Shown piece after piece: positions 37,468 to 47,860 of a stretch of 64,000 nucleotides of DNA; positions within the stretch are counted from its first letter, which is position 1, and every line of letters begins with the position of its first letter. This DNA is from Campylobacter corcagiensis. GTDB taxonomy: Bacteria; Campylobacterota; Campylobacteria; Campylobacterales; Campylobacteraceae. The stretch lies in contig NZ_CP053842.1 of the NCBI RefSeq assembly GCF_013201645.1, positions 1,550,001 to 1,614,000 of the forward strand, written 5' to 3'. Position numbers and translations under genes: made by a program. The notes under the pieces are model-generated. The model had not been told where the DNA came from, ran no database searches, and saw only the letters and a list, made by a program, of their open reading frames with translations.

Positions 37468-37911
37468 TTATCCTTTTAACATACTAAGAGCTTTAACTGT
37501 AGCTCTAACAACATTTGATGAGTTGTTTGATCCAAGAGACTTAGTTAAGATATCTTGAATACCTGCCAACTCTAAAACTGGTCTAGTTGAACCACCAGCG
37601 ATAACACCTGTACCTTCACTTGCTGGTTTTAATAAAACTCTACTTGCATTAAATTTAACTTCAATATCGTGAGGTATTGTTGTACCATTTAGCTTAACTT
37701 CAACTATGTTTTTAAATGCATCATCAACTGCTTTCTTAATAGCATCTGGAACTTCCTTACTTTTTCCAAAACCATAGCCAACTAAGCCTTTTTTATTACC
37801 AATTACAACAAGAGCTGTAAATCTAAATCTTCTACCACCCTTTACAACCTTAGTAACTCTACCGATATTTACTATTACTTCTTCAAATTCTTCTCTATTA
37901 TACTTTTCCAT
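37468..37911 (-). CDS. rpsE: Ribosomal protein S5
   Basis: 147 residues. [19 protein letters not shown] is the dsRBD-like start, then [17 protein letters not shown] and [16 protein letters not shown] use the ATG at 37911; the frame also allows a GTG one codon earlier, but AGGGG is correctly spaced for the ATG. Confidence 0.97.
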   Translation of the reverse strand: MEKYNREEFEEVIVNIGRVTKVVKGGRRFRFTALVVIGNKKGLVGYGFGKSKEVPDAIKKAVDDAFKNIVEVKLNGTTIPHDIEVKFNASRVLLKPASEGTGVIAGGSTRPVLELAGIQDILTKSLGSNNSSNVVRATVKALSMLKG

Positions 37912-37925
37912 CACTTAACCCCTGC

Positions 37926-38282
37926 TTATAGCTTAATGCCATTTTCTCTTAGACTGCTCGCAAATTCTGCGATAACGCCATGGTAAAGATAGCCATTTCT
38001 ATCAAAGACAACCTCAGTGATGTTTTTAGCTTTTAGCTTATCAGCCAAATCAGCTCCAAGTTTAGTAGCACCTTCTTTGTTTGCTTTAAGCCCTAGAACT
38101 TTTCCATCACTCACACATAGTGTTGTTGCTTCAACATCATTAATAGCTTGAGCATAGATGGTTCTATTTGATTTAAAAATCGAAACTCTAGGTCTAGTAG
38201 CAATGCCTGAAATTTTAGCCCTTAATCCTGCTTTTCTCTTAGCTCTTACAGCTAGTTTTCTTTTTAATATATTTGCTCTCAT
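37926..38282 (-). CDS. rplR: Ribosomal protein L18
   Basis: 118 residues. [20 protein letters not shown] and [21 protein letters not shown] are standard. It binds 5S rRNA with L5. It lies 14 bases before rpsE. Confidence 0.97.
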   Translation of the reverse strand: MRANILKRKLAVRAKRKAGLRAKISGIATRPRVSIFKSNRTIYAQAINDVEATTLCVSDGKVLGLKANKEGATKLGADLADKLKAKNITEVVFDRNGYLYHGVIAEFASSLRENGIKL

Positions 38283-38291
38283 AAACTACCC

Positions 38292-38828
38292 CTACTTCTT
38301 AGATGTCTTACCAGCTTTTCTGATAATACGCTCTTCAAGATATTTAACGCCTTTACCTTTATATGGCTCAGGTGGTCTAAATTCTCTAACTTCTGATGCA
38401 ACTTGACCAACAACTTGTTTGTTGTGACCTTTTATAGTAATAAGGTTTTTTTCTACGGTTGCTTCAACTCCATCTGGTAGGTCGTAGTTAATAGGGTGAG
38501 AAAAACCTAAGTTTAGCTCTAAAGTTTTACCTTTAACAGCTGCTTTGTAACCAACACCGTTTACTTCAAGTTTTTTCTCAAAACCATCAGTTAAACCAAC
38601 TACGATGTTGTGAGCAAGTGAGCGATAAGTTCCCCAATAAGCTCTACTTTGTCTATCTTCGCCTTTTGGGCTAAATACGATATTTCCATCTTTAACTTCT
38701 ACATTTACATGGTTTTTAGTATCTAAAATTTCTTCAATTTTTCCTTTTTTGAAGTTTAGAAGAGAACCATCTACTTTTACCTCTACACCATTTGGTATAG
38801 ATATAGGTTGTTTTCCTATTCTTGACAT
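38292..38828 (-). CDS. rplF: Ribosomal protein L6
   Basis: 178 residues from the ATG at 38828 ([17 protein letters not shown]), with AAAAGGAT before it. A 14-codon longer frame runs back into the rpsH end and is not the start. Two L6 repeats; [12 protein letters not shown] near the end is diagnostic. Confidence 0.97.
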   Translation of the reverse strand: MSRIGKQPISIPNGVEVKVDGSLLNFKKGKIEEILDTKNHVNVEVKDGNIVFSPKGEDRQSRAYWGTYRSLAHNIVVGLTDGFEKKLEVNGVGYKAAVKGKTLELNLGFSHPINYDLPDGVEATVEKNLITIKGHNKQVVGQVASEVREFRPPEPYKGKGVKYLEERIIRKAGKTSKK

Positions 38829-38883
38829 TTTTATCCTTTTTATTTGTCTACGGCTTACGCCAAATGCCATAAAAAGTTACTTA

Positions 38884-39279
38884 TTACCATATGGTACAAA
38901 GAACCTCACCGCCGATGCCATCTCTTGAAGCATCTCTACCTCTCATAACACCTTTACTTGTAGAAACAACAACAGTACCATAGCCATTTTTGAAAAGTCT
39001 GATTTCATCTTTTCCTTGATATACACGTCTACCAGGTTTTGAAACTTTTTTTACTTCAGTTATTACGCTTTTGCCTCTCTCGTCATATTTTAAAACAACG
39101 TTTATAAATTTCTTGTTATCTTCTTCAACTACATTAAAGCTCTCTAGATAACCTTCGTTTACAAATATTTCAACAATTGCTTCTACAACTTTTGAATGTA
39201 GAAGCTTTGTTGTATCAAGTCTTCTTAAAGCAGCGTTTCTTATCCTAGTTAGACTATCTGATACTATATCATTTACCAT
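38884..39279 (-). CDS. rpsH: Ribosomal protein S8
   Basis: 131 residues. [17 protein letters not shown] and the C-terminal [19 protein letters not shown] / GGEVLCTIW match S8, which in E. coli also represses the spc operon at rplE mRNA. It lies 9 bases after rpsN. Confidence 0.98.
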   Translation of the reverse strand: MVNDIVSDSLTRIRNAALRRLDTTKLLHSKVVEAIVEIFVNEGYLESFNVVEEDNKKFINVVLKYDERGKSVITEVKKVSKPGRRVYQGKDEIRLFKNGYGTVVVSTSKGVMRGRDASRDGIGGEVLCTIW

Positions 39280-39288
39280 AATAATCTC

Positions 39289-39474
39289 CTACCAACTTGA
39301 TTTTTTAAGGCCTGGGATAAGACCTTCATTAGCCATTTTTCTAAGGCAAACTCTACAAATTCCAAAATCTCTATAAACTGAGTGCGGTCTACCACAAATT
39401 TTACATCTTCTAACCAGTCTTGAGCTAAATTTTGGCTTTCTATTTGCTTTAGCTATCATTGATTTTTTAGCCAT
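39289..39474 (-). CDS. rpsN: Ribosomal protein S14, zinc type
   Basis: 61 residues, the short form. Zinc ligands are the pairs CKIC and CRVC, 12 residues apart. [20 protein letters not shown] precedes them. It is 3 bases after rplE. Confidence 0.98.
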   Translation of the reverse strand: MAKKSMIAKANRKPKFSSRLVRRCKICGRPHSVYRDFGICRVCLRKMANEGLIPGLKKSSW

Positions 39475-39477
39475 ATT

Positions 39478-40023
39478 TTACTTTCCTTTCGCAAAAGGCA
39501 TACCAATAAGCTCTAGTAGCTTATAAGCCTCTTTATCGCTATTTGTTGTTGTAACTATAGTTATGTTCATACCGTGAGTTCTTAAAATCTTATCATACTC
39601 AACCTCTGGGAACATAAGTTGCTCATCTAGACCAAAATTATAGTTTCCTCTACCATCAAAACCATCCTTTGGCAGACCACGAAAATCTTTAACTCTTGGA
39701 AGAGCCACAGAGATAAGTTTATCTAGAAATGTAAACATATTCTCTTTTCTTAAAGTTACTTTAATACCAACTGGAAAGCCTTCTCTAACTTTAAATCCAG
39801 CAACTGATTTTTTTGCATTTATTATAACAGCTTTTTGACCTGCTATTAATGAAATAGTATCAGCCATATTTTGAAGAACTTTTTGATCTTTCGCACTATC
39901 ACCAACACCAACACTTATTACGACCTTTTCAATCGCAGGAATAAGCATAGAGTTTTTATAATCAAACTCTTTGCTTAGAGCATCTTTTATATCACTTGCA
40001 TATTTGCTTCTAAGTCTGTTCAT
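39478..40023 (-). CDS. rplE: Ribosomal protein L5
   Basis: 181 residues. [38 protein letters not shown] and [10 protein letters not shown] are typical. It binds 5S rRNA and contacts the P-site tRNA. It follows rplX by 4 bases. Confidence 0.98.
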   Translation of the reverse strand: MNRLRSKYASDIKDALSKEFDYKNSMLIPAIEKVVISVGVGDSAKDQKVLQNMADTISLIAGQKAVIINAKKSVAGFKVREGFPVGIKVTLRKENMFTFLDKLISVALPRVKDFRGLPKDGFDGRGNYNFGLDEQLMFPEVEYDKILRTHGMNITIVTTTNSDKEAYKLLELIGMPFAKGK

Positions 40024-40027
40024 AAAA

Positions 40028-40264
40028 CTACTCCTCCACCTTAGCTACATTTGAGATATCTATCGGCATCTCTTTTGCTATAAAACCACCATTTTGGTGC
40101 TGTTCACTCGGTTTTACAGCTTTTTTTGCTACTTTAATACCTTCAACTATAACTTGATGGTTTTTAGGGAAAACTGCTTTTACAACGCCTGTTTTGCCCT
40201 TATCATCACCAGCTATAACTTTTACTGTATCACCTTTTTTGATTTTAAATTTGATATTTGCCAT
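40028..40264 (-). CDS. rplX: Ribosomal protein L24
   Basis: 78 residues, a compact KOW-domain form: [19 protein letters not shown], then [15 protein letters not shown]. It lacks the C-terminal extension of E. coli L24 (104). Its ATG overlaps the rplN stop by one base. Confidence 0.97.
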   Translation of the reverse strand: MANIKFKIKKGDTVKVIAGDDKGKTGVVKAVFPKNHQVIVEGIKVAKKAVKPSEQHQNGGFIAKEMPIDISNVAKVEE

Positions 40265-40632
40265 TATAAAACCTCCGGTGCTAGCGAAACTATTTTCATA
40301 AATCCGCCATATCTTACTTCTCTTCCAACTGGTCCAAAAATACGGGTTCCAACTGGTTCTTTTTTAGCATCAAGTATAACAGCTGCGTTATCATCAAATC
40401 TAATAAGTGAGCCATTTTTTCTTTGAAGCTCTTTTTTAGTTCTTACAACTACTGCTTTTACAACTTGACCTTTTTTAATTTTGCCATTTGGAAGAGCTTT
40501 TTTAACTGAACATACGATGATATCACCAACTGTAGCATATCTTCTTTTGCTTCCGCCAAGAACTTTTATACACATAACTTCTTTTGCACCACTATTATCA
40601 GCTACATTTAGTCTTGTAAATCCTTGTATCAT
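40264..40632 (-). CDS. rplN: Ribosomal protein L14
   Basis: 122 residues. [20 protein letters not shown] at the N-terminus, [17 protein letters not shown], and GPVGREVR near the C-terminus. It overlaps rpsQ by one base. Confidence 0.98.
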   Translation of the reverse strand: MIQGFTRLNVADNSGAKEVMCIKVLGGSKRRYATVGDIIVCSVKKALPNGKIKKGQVVKAVVVRTKKELQRKNGSLIRFDDNAAVILDAKKEPVGTRIFGPVGREVRYGGFMKIVSLAPEVL

Positions 40633-40883
40633 TACTCAACTCCTCTTTTTAGCACTGCTTTTAAGCGAAAAGATTTTCTCTTGCTTATTGGTCTACACTC
40701 AATTGCTTCAATAGTATCGCCTACATTTGCCTCATTTCTCTCATCATGAACAAGGTATTTTTTAAAGCGTTTTACTATCTTTCTATATCTTGGGTGTATA
40801 ACTCTTCTCTCTACTAAAACTGTAGCTGTTTTCTCTCCAGCTTTTTTTAGTACTACACCTTGAATCTCTCTTTTTAACGCCAT
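40632..40883 (-). CDS. rpsQ: Ribosomal protein S17
   Basis: 83 residues from the ATG at 40883 ([20 protein letters not shown]), preceded by AAGGGAGCG. A 7-codon extension runs into rpmC and is unlikely. [19 protein letters not shown] is the OB-fold motif. Confidence 0.97.
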   Translation of the reverse strand: MALKREIQGVVLKKAGEKTATVLVERRVIHPRYRKIVKRFKKYLVHDERNEANVGDTIEAIECRPISKRKSFRLKAVLKRGVE

Positions 40884-40884
40884 A

Positions 40885-41076
40885 TTACGCTCCCTTTTTC
40901 GCATTTATCGCAGTTAAAATCTGAGCTATCTCTTTTTTAGTAGCACTTATTTCACTAGTATTTGTTAACTGCATAGTTCTAAGCTTATGTCTTAAAACAA
41001 AAAGCGACTTTTTCTTCTCTTTAACTAGCTCGTTTAGCTCTTTTATATCTTTATCTTTTAACTCAGTATAGTTCAT
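40885..41076 (-). CDS. rpmC: Ribosomal protein L29
   Basis: 63 residues, two helices: [20 protein letters not shown] and [19 protein letters not shown]. Its start overlaps the rplP end by 14 bases. Confidence 0.97.
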   Translation of the reverse strand: MNYTELKDKDIKELNELVKEKKKSLFVLRHKLRTMQLTNTSEISATKKEIAQILTAINAKKGA

Positions 41077-41488
41077 TTTCGCTCTCTCTTGTTACGATTT
41101 TAGTTTTAAATGGTAACTTATGGATTGATAAAGTTAAAGCCTCTCTTGCCAAACTCTCATCAGCTCCTGCCATCTCAAATATGATCCTACCTGGCTTAAT
41201 ATTCATTACCCACTCTTCAACGCCACCTTTACCTTTACCCATTCTAGTTTCTAATGGTTTTTTAGTAAGTGGTTTATCTGGGAAAACGCAGATCCAAACT
41301 TTAGCTTGTCTTTTAACATGTCTTGTCATAGCAACACGAGCTGCTTCAATTTGACGAGAGTTAATACGACCAGCTTCTACTGCTTTAAGACCAATAGTGC
41401 CATATGTTAGCTGTGTACCGCGAGTTGCGTAACCGCGGTTTCTGCCCTTCATCTGCTTTCTATATTTTGTTCTTTTTGGCATCAACAT
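41063..41488 (-). CDS. rplP: Ribosomal protein L16
   Basis: 141 residues starting [24 protein letters not shown] is nine bases before the first ATG, so I keep it over the ATG two codons later. [20 protein letters not shown] and [12 protein letters not shown] are standard. Confidence 0.98.
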   Translation of the reverse strand: MLMPKRTKYRKQMKGRNRGYATRGTQLTYGTIGLKAVEAGRINSRQIEAARVAMTRHVKRQAKVWICVFPDKPLTKKPLETRMGKGKGGVEEWVMNIKPGRIIFEMAGADESLAREALTLSIHKLPFKTKIVTRESENELY

Positions 41489-41490
41489 GG

Positions 41491-42183
41491 TTAGCTTCTC
41501 CTTCTTCTTCTATTTTTCTTAGGAGCATCTTCTGTTTTTTCTGGTTGTATTCCTTTTTGAAGAACTTCACCTTTAAATATCCATACTTTTACACCTATAT
41601 TTCCATAAGTTGTATGAGCCTCAGCAAAACCATAATCTATCTTAGCTCTAAATGTATGAAGCGGAACTCTTCCTTCCAAATACCACTCAGTTCTTGCCAT
41701 CTCAGCTCCACCAAGTCTTCCTGAAACTGAAATTTTAATACCTTTTGCTCCTGCTTTTTGAGCATTTTGGATAACTTTTTTCATAGCTCTTCTAAAAGCA
41801 ACACGGCGTTCTAATTGCATAGCAACATTTTCTGCTGCAAGTTGAGCTGAAGCGCCTGATTTTCTCTCTTCGCCGATGTTAATATTAACATCTTTGCCTA
41901 TTAGTTTTACAACTTCATTTTTAAGGTTTTCTATCTCAGCACCTTTTTTACCTATAATAACACCTGGTCTAGCTGCAACTATAGTAACACGAATTCTTTT
42001 AGCTGTTCTTTCTATAATGATTTGACTAATTCCAGCGTAGTAAAGTTTAGCTTTTAGGAATTTTCTAATCTTATAGTCTTCAACAATATTCTCTGGCAAG
42101 TTCTCCTTAGAAGGAAACCATCTAGACTCCCAGTTTCTATTTATACCTAGTCTTAGGCCTATTGGATTAACTTTTTGTCCCAT
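41491..42183 (-). CDS. rpsC: Ribosomal protein S3
   Basis: 230 residues with N-terminal [20 protein letters not shown], a KH domain ([17 protein letters not shown]) and [20 protein letters not shown]. The C-terminus ends in a short arginine-rich tail. It overlaps rplV by one base. Confidence 0.98.
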   Translation of the reverse strand: MGQKVNPIGLRLGINRNWESRWFPSKENLPENIVEDYKIRKFLKAKLYYAGISQIIIERTAKRIRVTIVAARPGVIIGKKGAEIENLKNEVVKLIGKDVNINIGEERKSGASAQLAAENVAMQLERRVAFRRAMKKVIQNAQKAGAKGIKISVSGRLGGAEMARTEWYLEGRVPLHTFRAKIDYGFAEAHTTYGNIGVKVWIFKGEVLQKGIQPEKTEDAPKKNRRRRRS

Positions 42184-42515
42184 TACGCATCCTTCTTGCT
42201 TGGTCTAGCTACTTCAACTGTTATGTGTGAAGTTGGCTTTCTTATCCTGCTAGCAGTTCCTCTAGCTCTTGGTCTAAATCTTTTAAGAACTGGACCTGCA
42301 TCCACTCTACAACTTACCACTTCAACCTCTTCAGGCTCAAAGCCGCCATTTGCAACTGCTGAACTAATAGCCGAAGCTATATGTTTAGCTGCTCTATTTG
42401 GAGTAAACTGAAGCGTAGCTAGAGCAAACTCAGCATTCATTCCTTGAATTTCTCTTGCAATAAGTCTTGCTTTTGTAGGTGAAAGTCTTATAAATTTAAT
42501 AGTTGATTTACTCAT
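42183..42515 (-). CDS. rplV: Ribosomal protein L22
   Basis: 110 residues. [20 protein letters not shown], then [20 protein letters not shown], the loop that lines the exit tunnel and can carry macrolide-resistance changes; I see nothing unusual there. Confidence 0.98.
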   Translation of the reverse strand: MSKSTIKFIRLSPTKARLIAREIQGMNAEFALATLQFTPNRAAKHIASAISSAVANGGFEPEEVEVVSCRVDAGPVLKRFRPRARGTASRIRKPTSHITVEVARPSKKDA

Positions 42516-42522
42516 ATTTTAC

Positions 42523-42804
42523 CTACTTACCGATTTTCTTTTGAACTGAGCCACGGTGGCCTTTAAAAGTTCTAGTTGGAGCGAACTCACCTAGCTTATA
42601 ACCTATATGATGCTCTGTAACATACACAGGAATAAAGCTCTTACCATTATGGACATTAAATGTTAGTCCTATCATATCAGGAACTATTGTGCTTCTTCTT
42701 GACCAAGTTTTGATAGGTTTGCCATCGTTTGCTTTTTTAGCAGCGATAACTTTTTTCATTACATGATCATCTACAAAAGGTCCTTTTTTAAGCGATCTAG
42801 CCAT
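42523..42804 (-). CDS. rpsS: Ribosomal protein S19
   Basis: 93 residues. [39 protein letters not shown] and [15 protein letters not shown] are diagnostic. Two bases after rplB. Confidence 0.98.
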   Translation of the reverse strand: MARSLKKGPFVDDHVMKKVIAAKKANDGKPIKTWSRRSTIVPDMIGLTFNVHNGKSFIPVYVTEHHIGYKLGEFAPTRTFKGHRGSVQKKIGK

Positions 42805-42806
42805 GA

Positions 42807-43637
42807 TTATTTACCTTTCCTTCTTGAGATTATAAGCTTATCACTAGCTTTTTTGCGTCTAGTTTTAGCACCCTTAGTTGGTTTACCCCATGGTGTAACT
42901 GGATGACGACCTGAGTTTTTCTTGCCTTCACCACCACCGTGTGGGTGATCTACTGGGTTCATAGCAGAACCTCTAGTTTGTGGTCTTATACCTAAGTGAC
43001 GATTTCTACCAGCTTTACCTATAACTGTATTAGCAAAGTCTTCATTTCCTACTTCGCCTATTGTAGCCATACACTCACCTAATACTTTTCTCATCTCACC
43101 GCTTGGTAGTCTTAAAATAACATACTTATCTTCTCTACCCATTAACTGCGCATATCCACCAGCACTTCTTGCCATTTGAGCACCTTTTCCTGGTTTAAGC
43201 TCAATGTTGTGTAAAATTGTACCAACTGGGATATTTATTAACTTCATAGCATTGCCTGGTTTTATATCAAGACCACCCTCAGCTGAAGCAATAACATCGC
43301 CTACATTTAAACCGTTTGGTTTAATAATATATCTTTTCTCACCATCTTTGTAAGCAATAAGAGCTATACGGCAATTTCTATTTGGATCGTATTCAATAGC
43401 CTCTACTCTACCCTCAATGCCAAATTTGCGGCGTTTAAAGTCGATGATTCTATATAGTTTTTTAGCACCTGCTTCTTTATGGCGACTTGTAATTCTACCA
43501 TTGTTATTTCTTCCTGCAGTTGCTGGAATTTTAACTAAAAGGCTTCTTACGCTTGCTTTTGCTGTGATATCTTCACTGCTTAGACCACTCATAAAGCGTC
43601 TACTAGGTGTATATGGTTTATAATGTTTTACTGCCAT
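42807..43637 (-). CDS. rplB: Ribosomal protein L2
   Basis: 276 residues. [20 protein letters not shown], then [15 protein letters not shown], whose His is needed for peptidyl transferase assembly, and a basic C-terminus. One base after rplW. Confidence 0.98.
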   Translation of the reverse strand: MAVKHYKPYTPSRRFMSGLSSEDITAKASVRSLLVKIPATAGRNNNGRITSRHKEAGAKKLYRIIDFKRRKFGIEGRVEAIEYDPNRNCRIALIAYKDGEKRYIIKPNGLNVGDVIASAEGGLDIKPGNAMKLINIPVGTILHNIELKPGKGAQMARSAGGYAQLMGREDKYVILRLPSGEMRKVLGECMATIGEVGNEDFANTVIGKAGRNRHLGIRPQTRGSAMNPVDHPHGGGEGKKNSGRHPVTPWGKPTKGAKTRRKKASDKLIISRRKGK

Positions 43638-43638
43638 C

Positions 43639-43920
43639 TTACGCTCCTATATTTTCTAAACTAACGCCATCAGGTAGCTTGATGTAGAATTTCTTGAAAT
43701 CATTTCTAGCACCTACTCTACCTCTAAATCTTTTAACTTTTCCATCCATTCTTAAAGAGTTTATCTTAAGTGGTGTTATACCAAAATACTCTCTTAAGAT
43801 CGCCTTTAGGCTATTTTTAGTCATACTTGGAGCTGTTTGGATAACAGCTACATTTCCTTCGCCTAAACCTAAAGTTTTCTCTGTATAAAGGATTGCTTTT
43901 ATATCTGTTATATCTGCCAT
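43639..43920 (-). CDS. rplW: Ribosomal protein L23
   Basis: 93 residues. [20 protein letters not shown] and the long-loop region [20 protein letters not shown]. It sits at the exit tunnel and docks trigger factor and SRP. One base after rplD. Confidence 0.97.
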   Translation of the reverse strand: MADITDIKAILYTEKTLGLGEGNVAVIQTAPSMTKNSLKAILREYFGITPLKINSLRMDGKVKRFRGRVGARNDFKKFYIKLPDGVSLENIGA

Positions 43921-43921
43921 A

Positions 43922-44536
43922 TTAGTCCTCTTTCACGATACTATCAAGTGCTGATTTCTCAACTACTATAGAGCTATAAACTGCTACCATATAAGCATTT
44001 ATCTCACTTGCTTCGATAACATATGTATTTCTTAAATTTCTATAAGCAAGTAAAGTGTTTGAATCTAGCTCATTTACTACAATTAGTGCATCCCTTACAC
44101 CCAAAGCACTTATAACTTTTGCTGCATCTTTTGTTTTAGCACTCTGTACAGATAAGCTATCAACTACAAAAAATTTACCTTCATTTGCTTTATCAGCTAA
44201 AGCTCTTTGAAGTGCAAGCTTTTTTTGTTTTTTGTTTATCTTTTGAGTATAGTTACGGTTATTTGATGGTCCAAACGCCACGCCACCGCCAACCCAAACA
44301 TTGGTTCTAGTTGATCCAGCTCTTGCGCCACCACGACCTTTTTGTCTCCATGGCTTCTTACCACCACCGCTAACTTCAGCCCTAGTTTTAGCGTGAGCTG
44401 TGTTTGAACGAATACCTGCTAGGTAAGATTTAACATAAAGGTATAGGTTGTGTGAGTTTACTTCGTCAAATTTAGCAGGAAGTTCAATCTCACTTGTTTT
44501 TTCAAATTTATCATTTATTACTACTGCTTTACTCAT
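43922..44536 (-). CDS. rplD: Ribosomal protein L4
   Basis: 204 residues. [20 protein letters not shown] and [13 protein letters not shown] form the tunnel loop; [13 protein letters not shown] follows. In E. coli L4 represses the S10 operon through its leader. It overlaps rplC by 4 bases. Confidence 0.98.
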   Translation of the reverse strand: MSKAVVINDKFEKTSEIELPAKFDEVNSHNLYLYVKSYLAGIRSNTAHAKTRAEVSGGGKKPWRQKGRGGARAGSTRTNVWVGGGVAFGPSNNRNYTQKINKKQKKLALQRALADKANEGKFFVVDSLSVQSAKTKDAAKVISALGVRDALIVVNELDSNTLLAYRNLRNTYVIEASEINAYMVAVYSSIVVEKSALDSIVKED

Positions 44537-45111
44537 TTTACTATCCTTACTCTACCAAGTGCTCCGTTAAATCCTGGAACTGAGCCTTTAACTACTATAA
44601 TACCATTGTCTGTATCAAAGCTAATAACTTCGTTTTTAACAGTAACCTTGTTATTTCCTGTTTGTCCAGCCATTTTCATACCAGGTTGAACTCTTCCTGG
44701 CCATTCACAGTTACCAATTGAACCATGGCGTCTATGAAATCTTGAACCGTGACTCTTTGGTCCACCAGCAAATCCGTGTCTTTTCATAACACCTTGATAG
44801 CCTTTACCTTTTGTATTAAAGCTAACTTTTAGAACTTTTGCTTGACTTAATGGCGCTTTATCTTGATCACCTGCTTCTGTGTTGCTAACCATTAAAGTTG
44901 CAAATTTATTATACTCTTTGCTAAGACCATATTTCTTTTGTTGTCCTAAAACTGTCTTAGGGCAAGCTTTTCCGTTTGCATAAGCAACGATTGCTCTACC
45001 ATTTTGATCTAATTCACAAACCTTAGCATCTACTACTTTTAGCAGACTTACTGGGCTACTATCTCTGTCTATTGTCCTGCTCATGCCTACTTTTTCTACT
45101 AAATATTCCAT
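44533..45111 (-). CDS. rplC: Ribosomal protein L3
   Basis: 192 residues. [20 protein letters not shown] and [20 protein letters not shown] are the L3 core, whose Gln is methylated in E. coli. The N-terminus [17 protein letters not shown] is diverged, as in other epsilonproteobacteria. Confidence 0.98.
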   Translation of the reverse strand: MEYLVEKVGMSRTIDRDSSPVSLLKVVDAKVCELDQNGRAIVAYANGKACPKTVLGQQKKYGLSKEYNKFATLMVSNTEAGDQDKAPLSQAKVLKVSFNTKGKGYQGVMKRHGFAGGPKSHGSRFHRRHGSIGNCEWPGRVQPGMKMAGQTGNNKVTVKNEVISFDTDNGIIVVKGSVPGFNGALGRVRIVK

Positions 45112-45122
45112 TTATTCACTCC

Positions 45123-45434
45123 TTACTTGCCCAAAGCTCTAACTTCAACATTAACCTCAGGTGCTAAGTCTAGTTTAGTTAATGAGTCAACCGTCTCTGG
45201 AGTCGCTGCTACAATATCTAGCATACGAGTGTGGATTCTCATCTCAAACTGCTCTCTTGAGTCTTTGTTAACATGAGGTGATTTTAAAACTGTATATTTT
45301 TTGATTTTTGTAGGAAGTGGCACCGGGCCTCTAACATCTGCTCCTGTACGCTTAACAGCTTCTACAATTGCTGCAACTGTTCTGTCTAGAACTCTGTGGT
45401 CGTAAGCTTTTAACTTTAACCTGATTCTTTCCAT
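45123..45434 (-). CDS. rpsJ: Ribosomal protein S10
   Basis: 103 residues from the ATG at 45434 ([17 protein letters not shown]), with AAGGAAATACA before it; nine extra upstream codons in frame would cover the leader hairpin and are not coding. [20 protein letters not shown] is diagnostic. It is the first gene of the S10 operon. Confidence 0.98.
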   Translation of the reverse strand: MERIRLKLKAYDHRVLDRTVAAIVEAVKRTGADVRGPVPLPTKIKKYTVLKSPHVNKDSREQFEMRIHTRMLDIVAATPETVDSLTKLDLAPEVNVEVRALGK

Positions 45435-45456
45435 TGTATTTCCTTCTAAAGAACTT

Positions 45457-45471
45457 GTCACGTGGCGTGAC
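45457..45471 (-). promoter_or_regulatory. Hairpin in the S10 operon leader
   Basis: GTCACG (45457-45462) pairs with CGTGAC (45466-45471) around TGG. It lies in the roughly 50-base 5'-UTR, 23 bases before the rpsJ ATG. It is short but GC-rich for this genome. A regulatory target is possible, yet it does not look like the E. coli S10 leader. Confidence 0.35.
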
Positions 45472-45491
45472 CTTTTTAAATAAAGATGATG

Positions 45492-45520
45492 ATTATAGTG
45501 GGAATTTTTTCTAGTGTCAA
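45492..45520 (-). promoter_or_regulatory. Consensus sigma70 promoter of the S10 operon
   Basis: On the minus strand TTGACA (45515-45520), a 17-base spacer and TATAAT (45492-45497): both hexamers are perfect. Transcription should start near 45485, giving a leader of about 50 bases before rpsJ. A perfect -35 is rare in Campylobacter, whose promoters normally lack one; this fits strong ribosomal expression. Confidence 0.85.
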
Positions 45521-45659
45521 GAATTTAAGCAAAATTTATTAAATTTATTAAAATTCTTTCCTTTAAATAAGGAAACTATCTAAGAGTGGCTATACCGTTT
45601 TGTAAAGCAAATTTTAAGGCTTTTATATAAGTTTACCTTTTTTATGTAGAATTGCTGGT

Positions 45660-46730
45660 ATGAATATAGAGTATTTTTATGATGCTGATTATAGCGTTAA
45701 ATTTCACCCACGAAAAAAAGAGATCTTATCGCCAAAAACTCTAATAAAAGGCGGCTTTAATAGTGGCAAAACTTATCTTTTACTAAACAGCTTAGATGAG
45801 TACAAAAAAGATGAAATTTTATATCTTGATTTGGCTGATTTAAGGGTTAAATTCAGTGAAAATGAGCTTATAAATTTTATAAATTCAACAAAAAATATAA
45901 AAGCTTTGGGTATTGATAATCTTACTTATGAAATTCCTGCTCTTAACTCCTTAAATTTAGAAAAAATAGTTTTATCAACAACTCTAAATTCCTTAAATTT
46001 AGATGGTTTTAAGAATTTAAATTTATATATGCTTGACTTTGAAGAGTTTATATCTTTTGAGAAAAGAAGTGATGATTTGGGCATTTTGATGAGTAGATTT
46101 TTAAGCATTGGAAATGGAGCTAAAAACAGCTTTTTAAACTCAAATGATAGAGTGAAATTTATCCAAAACTCGCTTTTATCTATGCTTAATAAAAGTGAGA
46201 TTTTAGCCCTTATGGAGTGTGCTAAATTTAATCAAAATAGCTTTAGCATTAACCAAATTTATACAAATTTAAAGTCAAATTTTAAAATTTCAAAAGACAC
46301 GCTTTATCAAGCAATTACTAGGTTTGAAAATGAAAATTTACTATTTTTTCTTCACAAATTTGGCACTCTTAATAAAAGAGTTTATTTTTATGATTTTAGT
46401 TTAAGTGATGCTTTAGCACTTAAAAAAGACTTTAATAAAAAGCTTATAAACGCCCTACTTTGTGAACTTTTATATCTAAAAGATGAGAAATTTTATACAG
46501 ATAAATTAGATATTGTAATACCAAATATAAATTTAGCATTTTTAGTTATACCATTTACGCCACCAGATCTTATAAATTTGAGATTTAAAACACTTACAAA
46601 AGAGCTAAAAGAGCTAGAAATTTCAAAGCTTTTTGTTATTACGATGGGAAATTCTGCTAAATTTGAGAGCGAATTTTGTGAGTGTGAAGTTATGCCTTTT
46701 TGGGAATTTGCTTTGGGATTTGATCTATGA
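45660..46730 (+). CDS. P-loop ATPase of the AAA_14/DUF4143-like kind
   Basis: 356 residues, soluble. Walker A is GGFNSGKTYL (31-40) and a Walker B-like IKALGIDNLT is near residue 80-90. The middle (about 185-250) looks like a winged helix (SINQIYTNLKSNFKISKDTLYQAI), and the C-terminal part resembles a small nuclease-like fold (KFYTDKLDIVI). This order is seen in archaeal-type ATPases with DUF4143, but the match is weak. It overlaps rnhB by 4 bases (ATGA), so the two are co-translated. It is divergent from the S10 operon. Function unknown. Confidence 0.7.
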   Translation: MNIEYFYDADYSVKFHPRKKEILSPKTLIKGGFNSGKTYLLLNSLDEYKKDEILYLDLADLRVKFSENELINFINSTKNIKALGIDNLTYEIPALNSLNLEKIVLSTTLNSLNLDGFKNLNLYMLDFEEFISFEKRSDDLGILMSRFLSIGNGAKNSFLNSNDRVKFIQNSLLSMLNKSEILALMECAKFNQNSFSINQIYTNLKSNFKISKDTLYQAITRFENENLLFFLHKFGTLNKRVYFYDFSLSDALALKKDFNKKLINALLCELLYLKDEKFYTDKLDIVIPNINLAFLVIPFTPPDLINLRFKTLTKELKELEISKLFVITMGNSAKFESEFCECEVMPFWEFALGFDL

Positions 46731-47275
46731 TTTGTGGAATTGATGAAGCTGGCAGAGGCTGTTTAGCTGGAGATTTATGTATAGCAGGCGTTGTTTTTAA
46801 AAGTGAAATTTTAGGGTTAAAAGATAGTAAAAAACTAACTCCTAAAAAAAGAGAGGCTTTATTTGGCGAAATTTGCGAAAAATCAACATATAAAATTGTA
46901 ACTTTTTCTAGCCTTGATGTTGATCATCTTGGGCTTTCGAAATGCCTAAATTTAGGCCTAAAAGCTATAACTGAATTTTTTGGCAAAGAGTATAAATTTA
47001 TCTTTGATGGCAACTCAAAATTTGGAGTAAAAGAGCTTAACACTATGATAAAAGCTGATGCGAAAATACCAGAAGTTAGTGCTGCTAGTATTTTAGCAAA
47101 AGTTACAAGAGATAGAAATTTAACTATAGCTCACAAAAAGTATCCAGATTTTGGCTTTTTGACACATAAAGGATATGCCACAAAAGCTCATATTGAAGCA
47201 CTAAAAAACTTTGGATATACAGAATTTCACCGTAAAACCTACCATATAAAGGCTTTAGAAAAAGTTCTTTTTTAG
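46727..47275 (+). CDS. rnhB: Ribonuclease HII
   Basis: 182 residues. Catalytic Asp/Glu in MICGIDEAGRGCLAGDL, LKDSKKLTPKKRE, and AASILAKVTRDR. It cleaves RNA in RNA-DNA hybrids and embedded ribonucleotides. RNase HI (rnhA) lies at 54538 in the same window. Confidence 0.96.
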   Translation: MICGIDEAGRGCLAGDLCIAGVVFKSEILGLKDSKKLTPKKREALFGEICEKSTYKIVTFSSLDVDHLGLSKCLNLGLKAITEFFGKEYKFIFDGNSKFGVKELNTMIKADAKIPEVSAASILAKVTRDRNLTIAHKKYPDFGFLTHKGYATKAHIEALKNFGYTEFHRKTYHIKALEKVLF

Positions 47276-47320
47276 TTAGATTTGGCTAGAATATGCACTA
47301 AAAATTTATAAAGGAAAAAT

Positions 47321-47860
47321 ATGATTAAAAAAGCAAGACCGAGTGATTTTATAAAATGTTTTGAAATTTTAGAACTAGCTATGAGTGATTTTACAGATAT
47401 AATTTTTAATGAAACATCTAAAGAGAAAAAACTTGAGATTTTTGAAAAATTTTTTAAAACAAAAAATAACCGCTTAAGCCATGAAAACATAATGATTTAT
47501 GAAAATGAAAACAGTGAAATTTGCGGTGCTATTTGTGCTTATGAAGGCAGAGATAGTGACTTTTTAGATATGGTTTTTAACCAAAGGTTAAAAGAGTTAA
47601 AAGCTAAAAATCTAATCAAAAAAGAGTGTGATGATGATGAGTTTTATATTGATAGTGTGGCGGTTTTACCTGAGTTTAGAGGTAGGGGATATTTTAAAGC
47701 AATGGTAAATGAGACCATAAATAAAGCTAGAGATTTAGGGTTTAAAAAGGTAAGTCTTATAACACAAACGCCTGAAATTTATACAAAATTTGGCTTTAAA
47801 TTTGATAAAAATGATGAGTTTTATGGAGAAATTTACCAAAAGATGATTTTAGAGCTTTAA
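47321..47860 (+). CDS. GNAT-family acetyltransferase
   Basis: 179 residues. The acetyl-CoA loop is VLPEFRGRGYFKAMVNETI, followed by FKKVSLITQTPEIYTKFGF, typical of the fold. AAGGAAAAAT precedes the ATG. It has an unusual acidic stretch (ECDDDEFYIDSVAV) before the loop. The substrate is unknown; it could modify a metabolite or protein. Confidence 0.85.
   Translation: MIKKARPSDFIKCFEILELAMSDFTDIIFNETSKEKKLEIFEKFFKTKNNRLSHENIMIYENENSEICGAICAYEGRDSDFLDMVFNQRLKELKAKNLIKKECDDDEFYIDSVAVLPEFRGRGYFKAMVNETINKARDLGFKKVSLITQTPEIYTKFGFKFDKNDEFYGEIYQKMILEL

Noticed and set aside
45557-45575. Hairpin TTTCCTT/AAGGAAA upstream of the S10 promoter
   Set aside because: Weak A/T-rich 7-bp stem without neighbouring signal; not convincing as an element.
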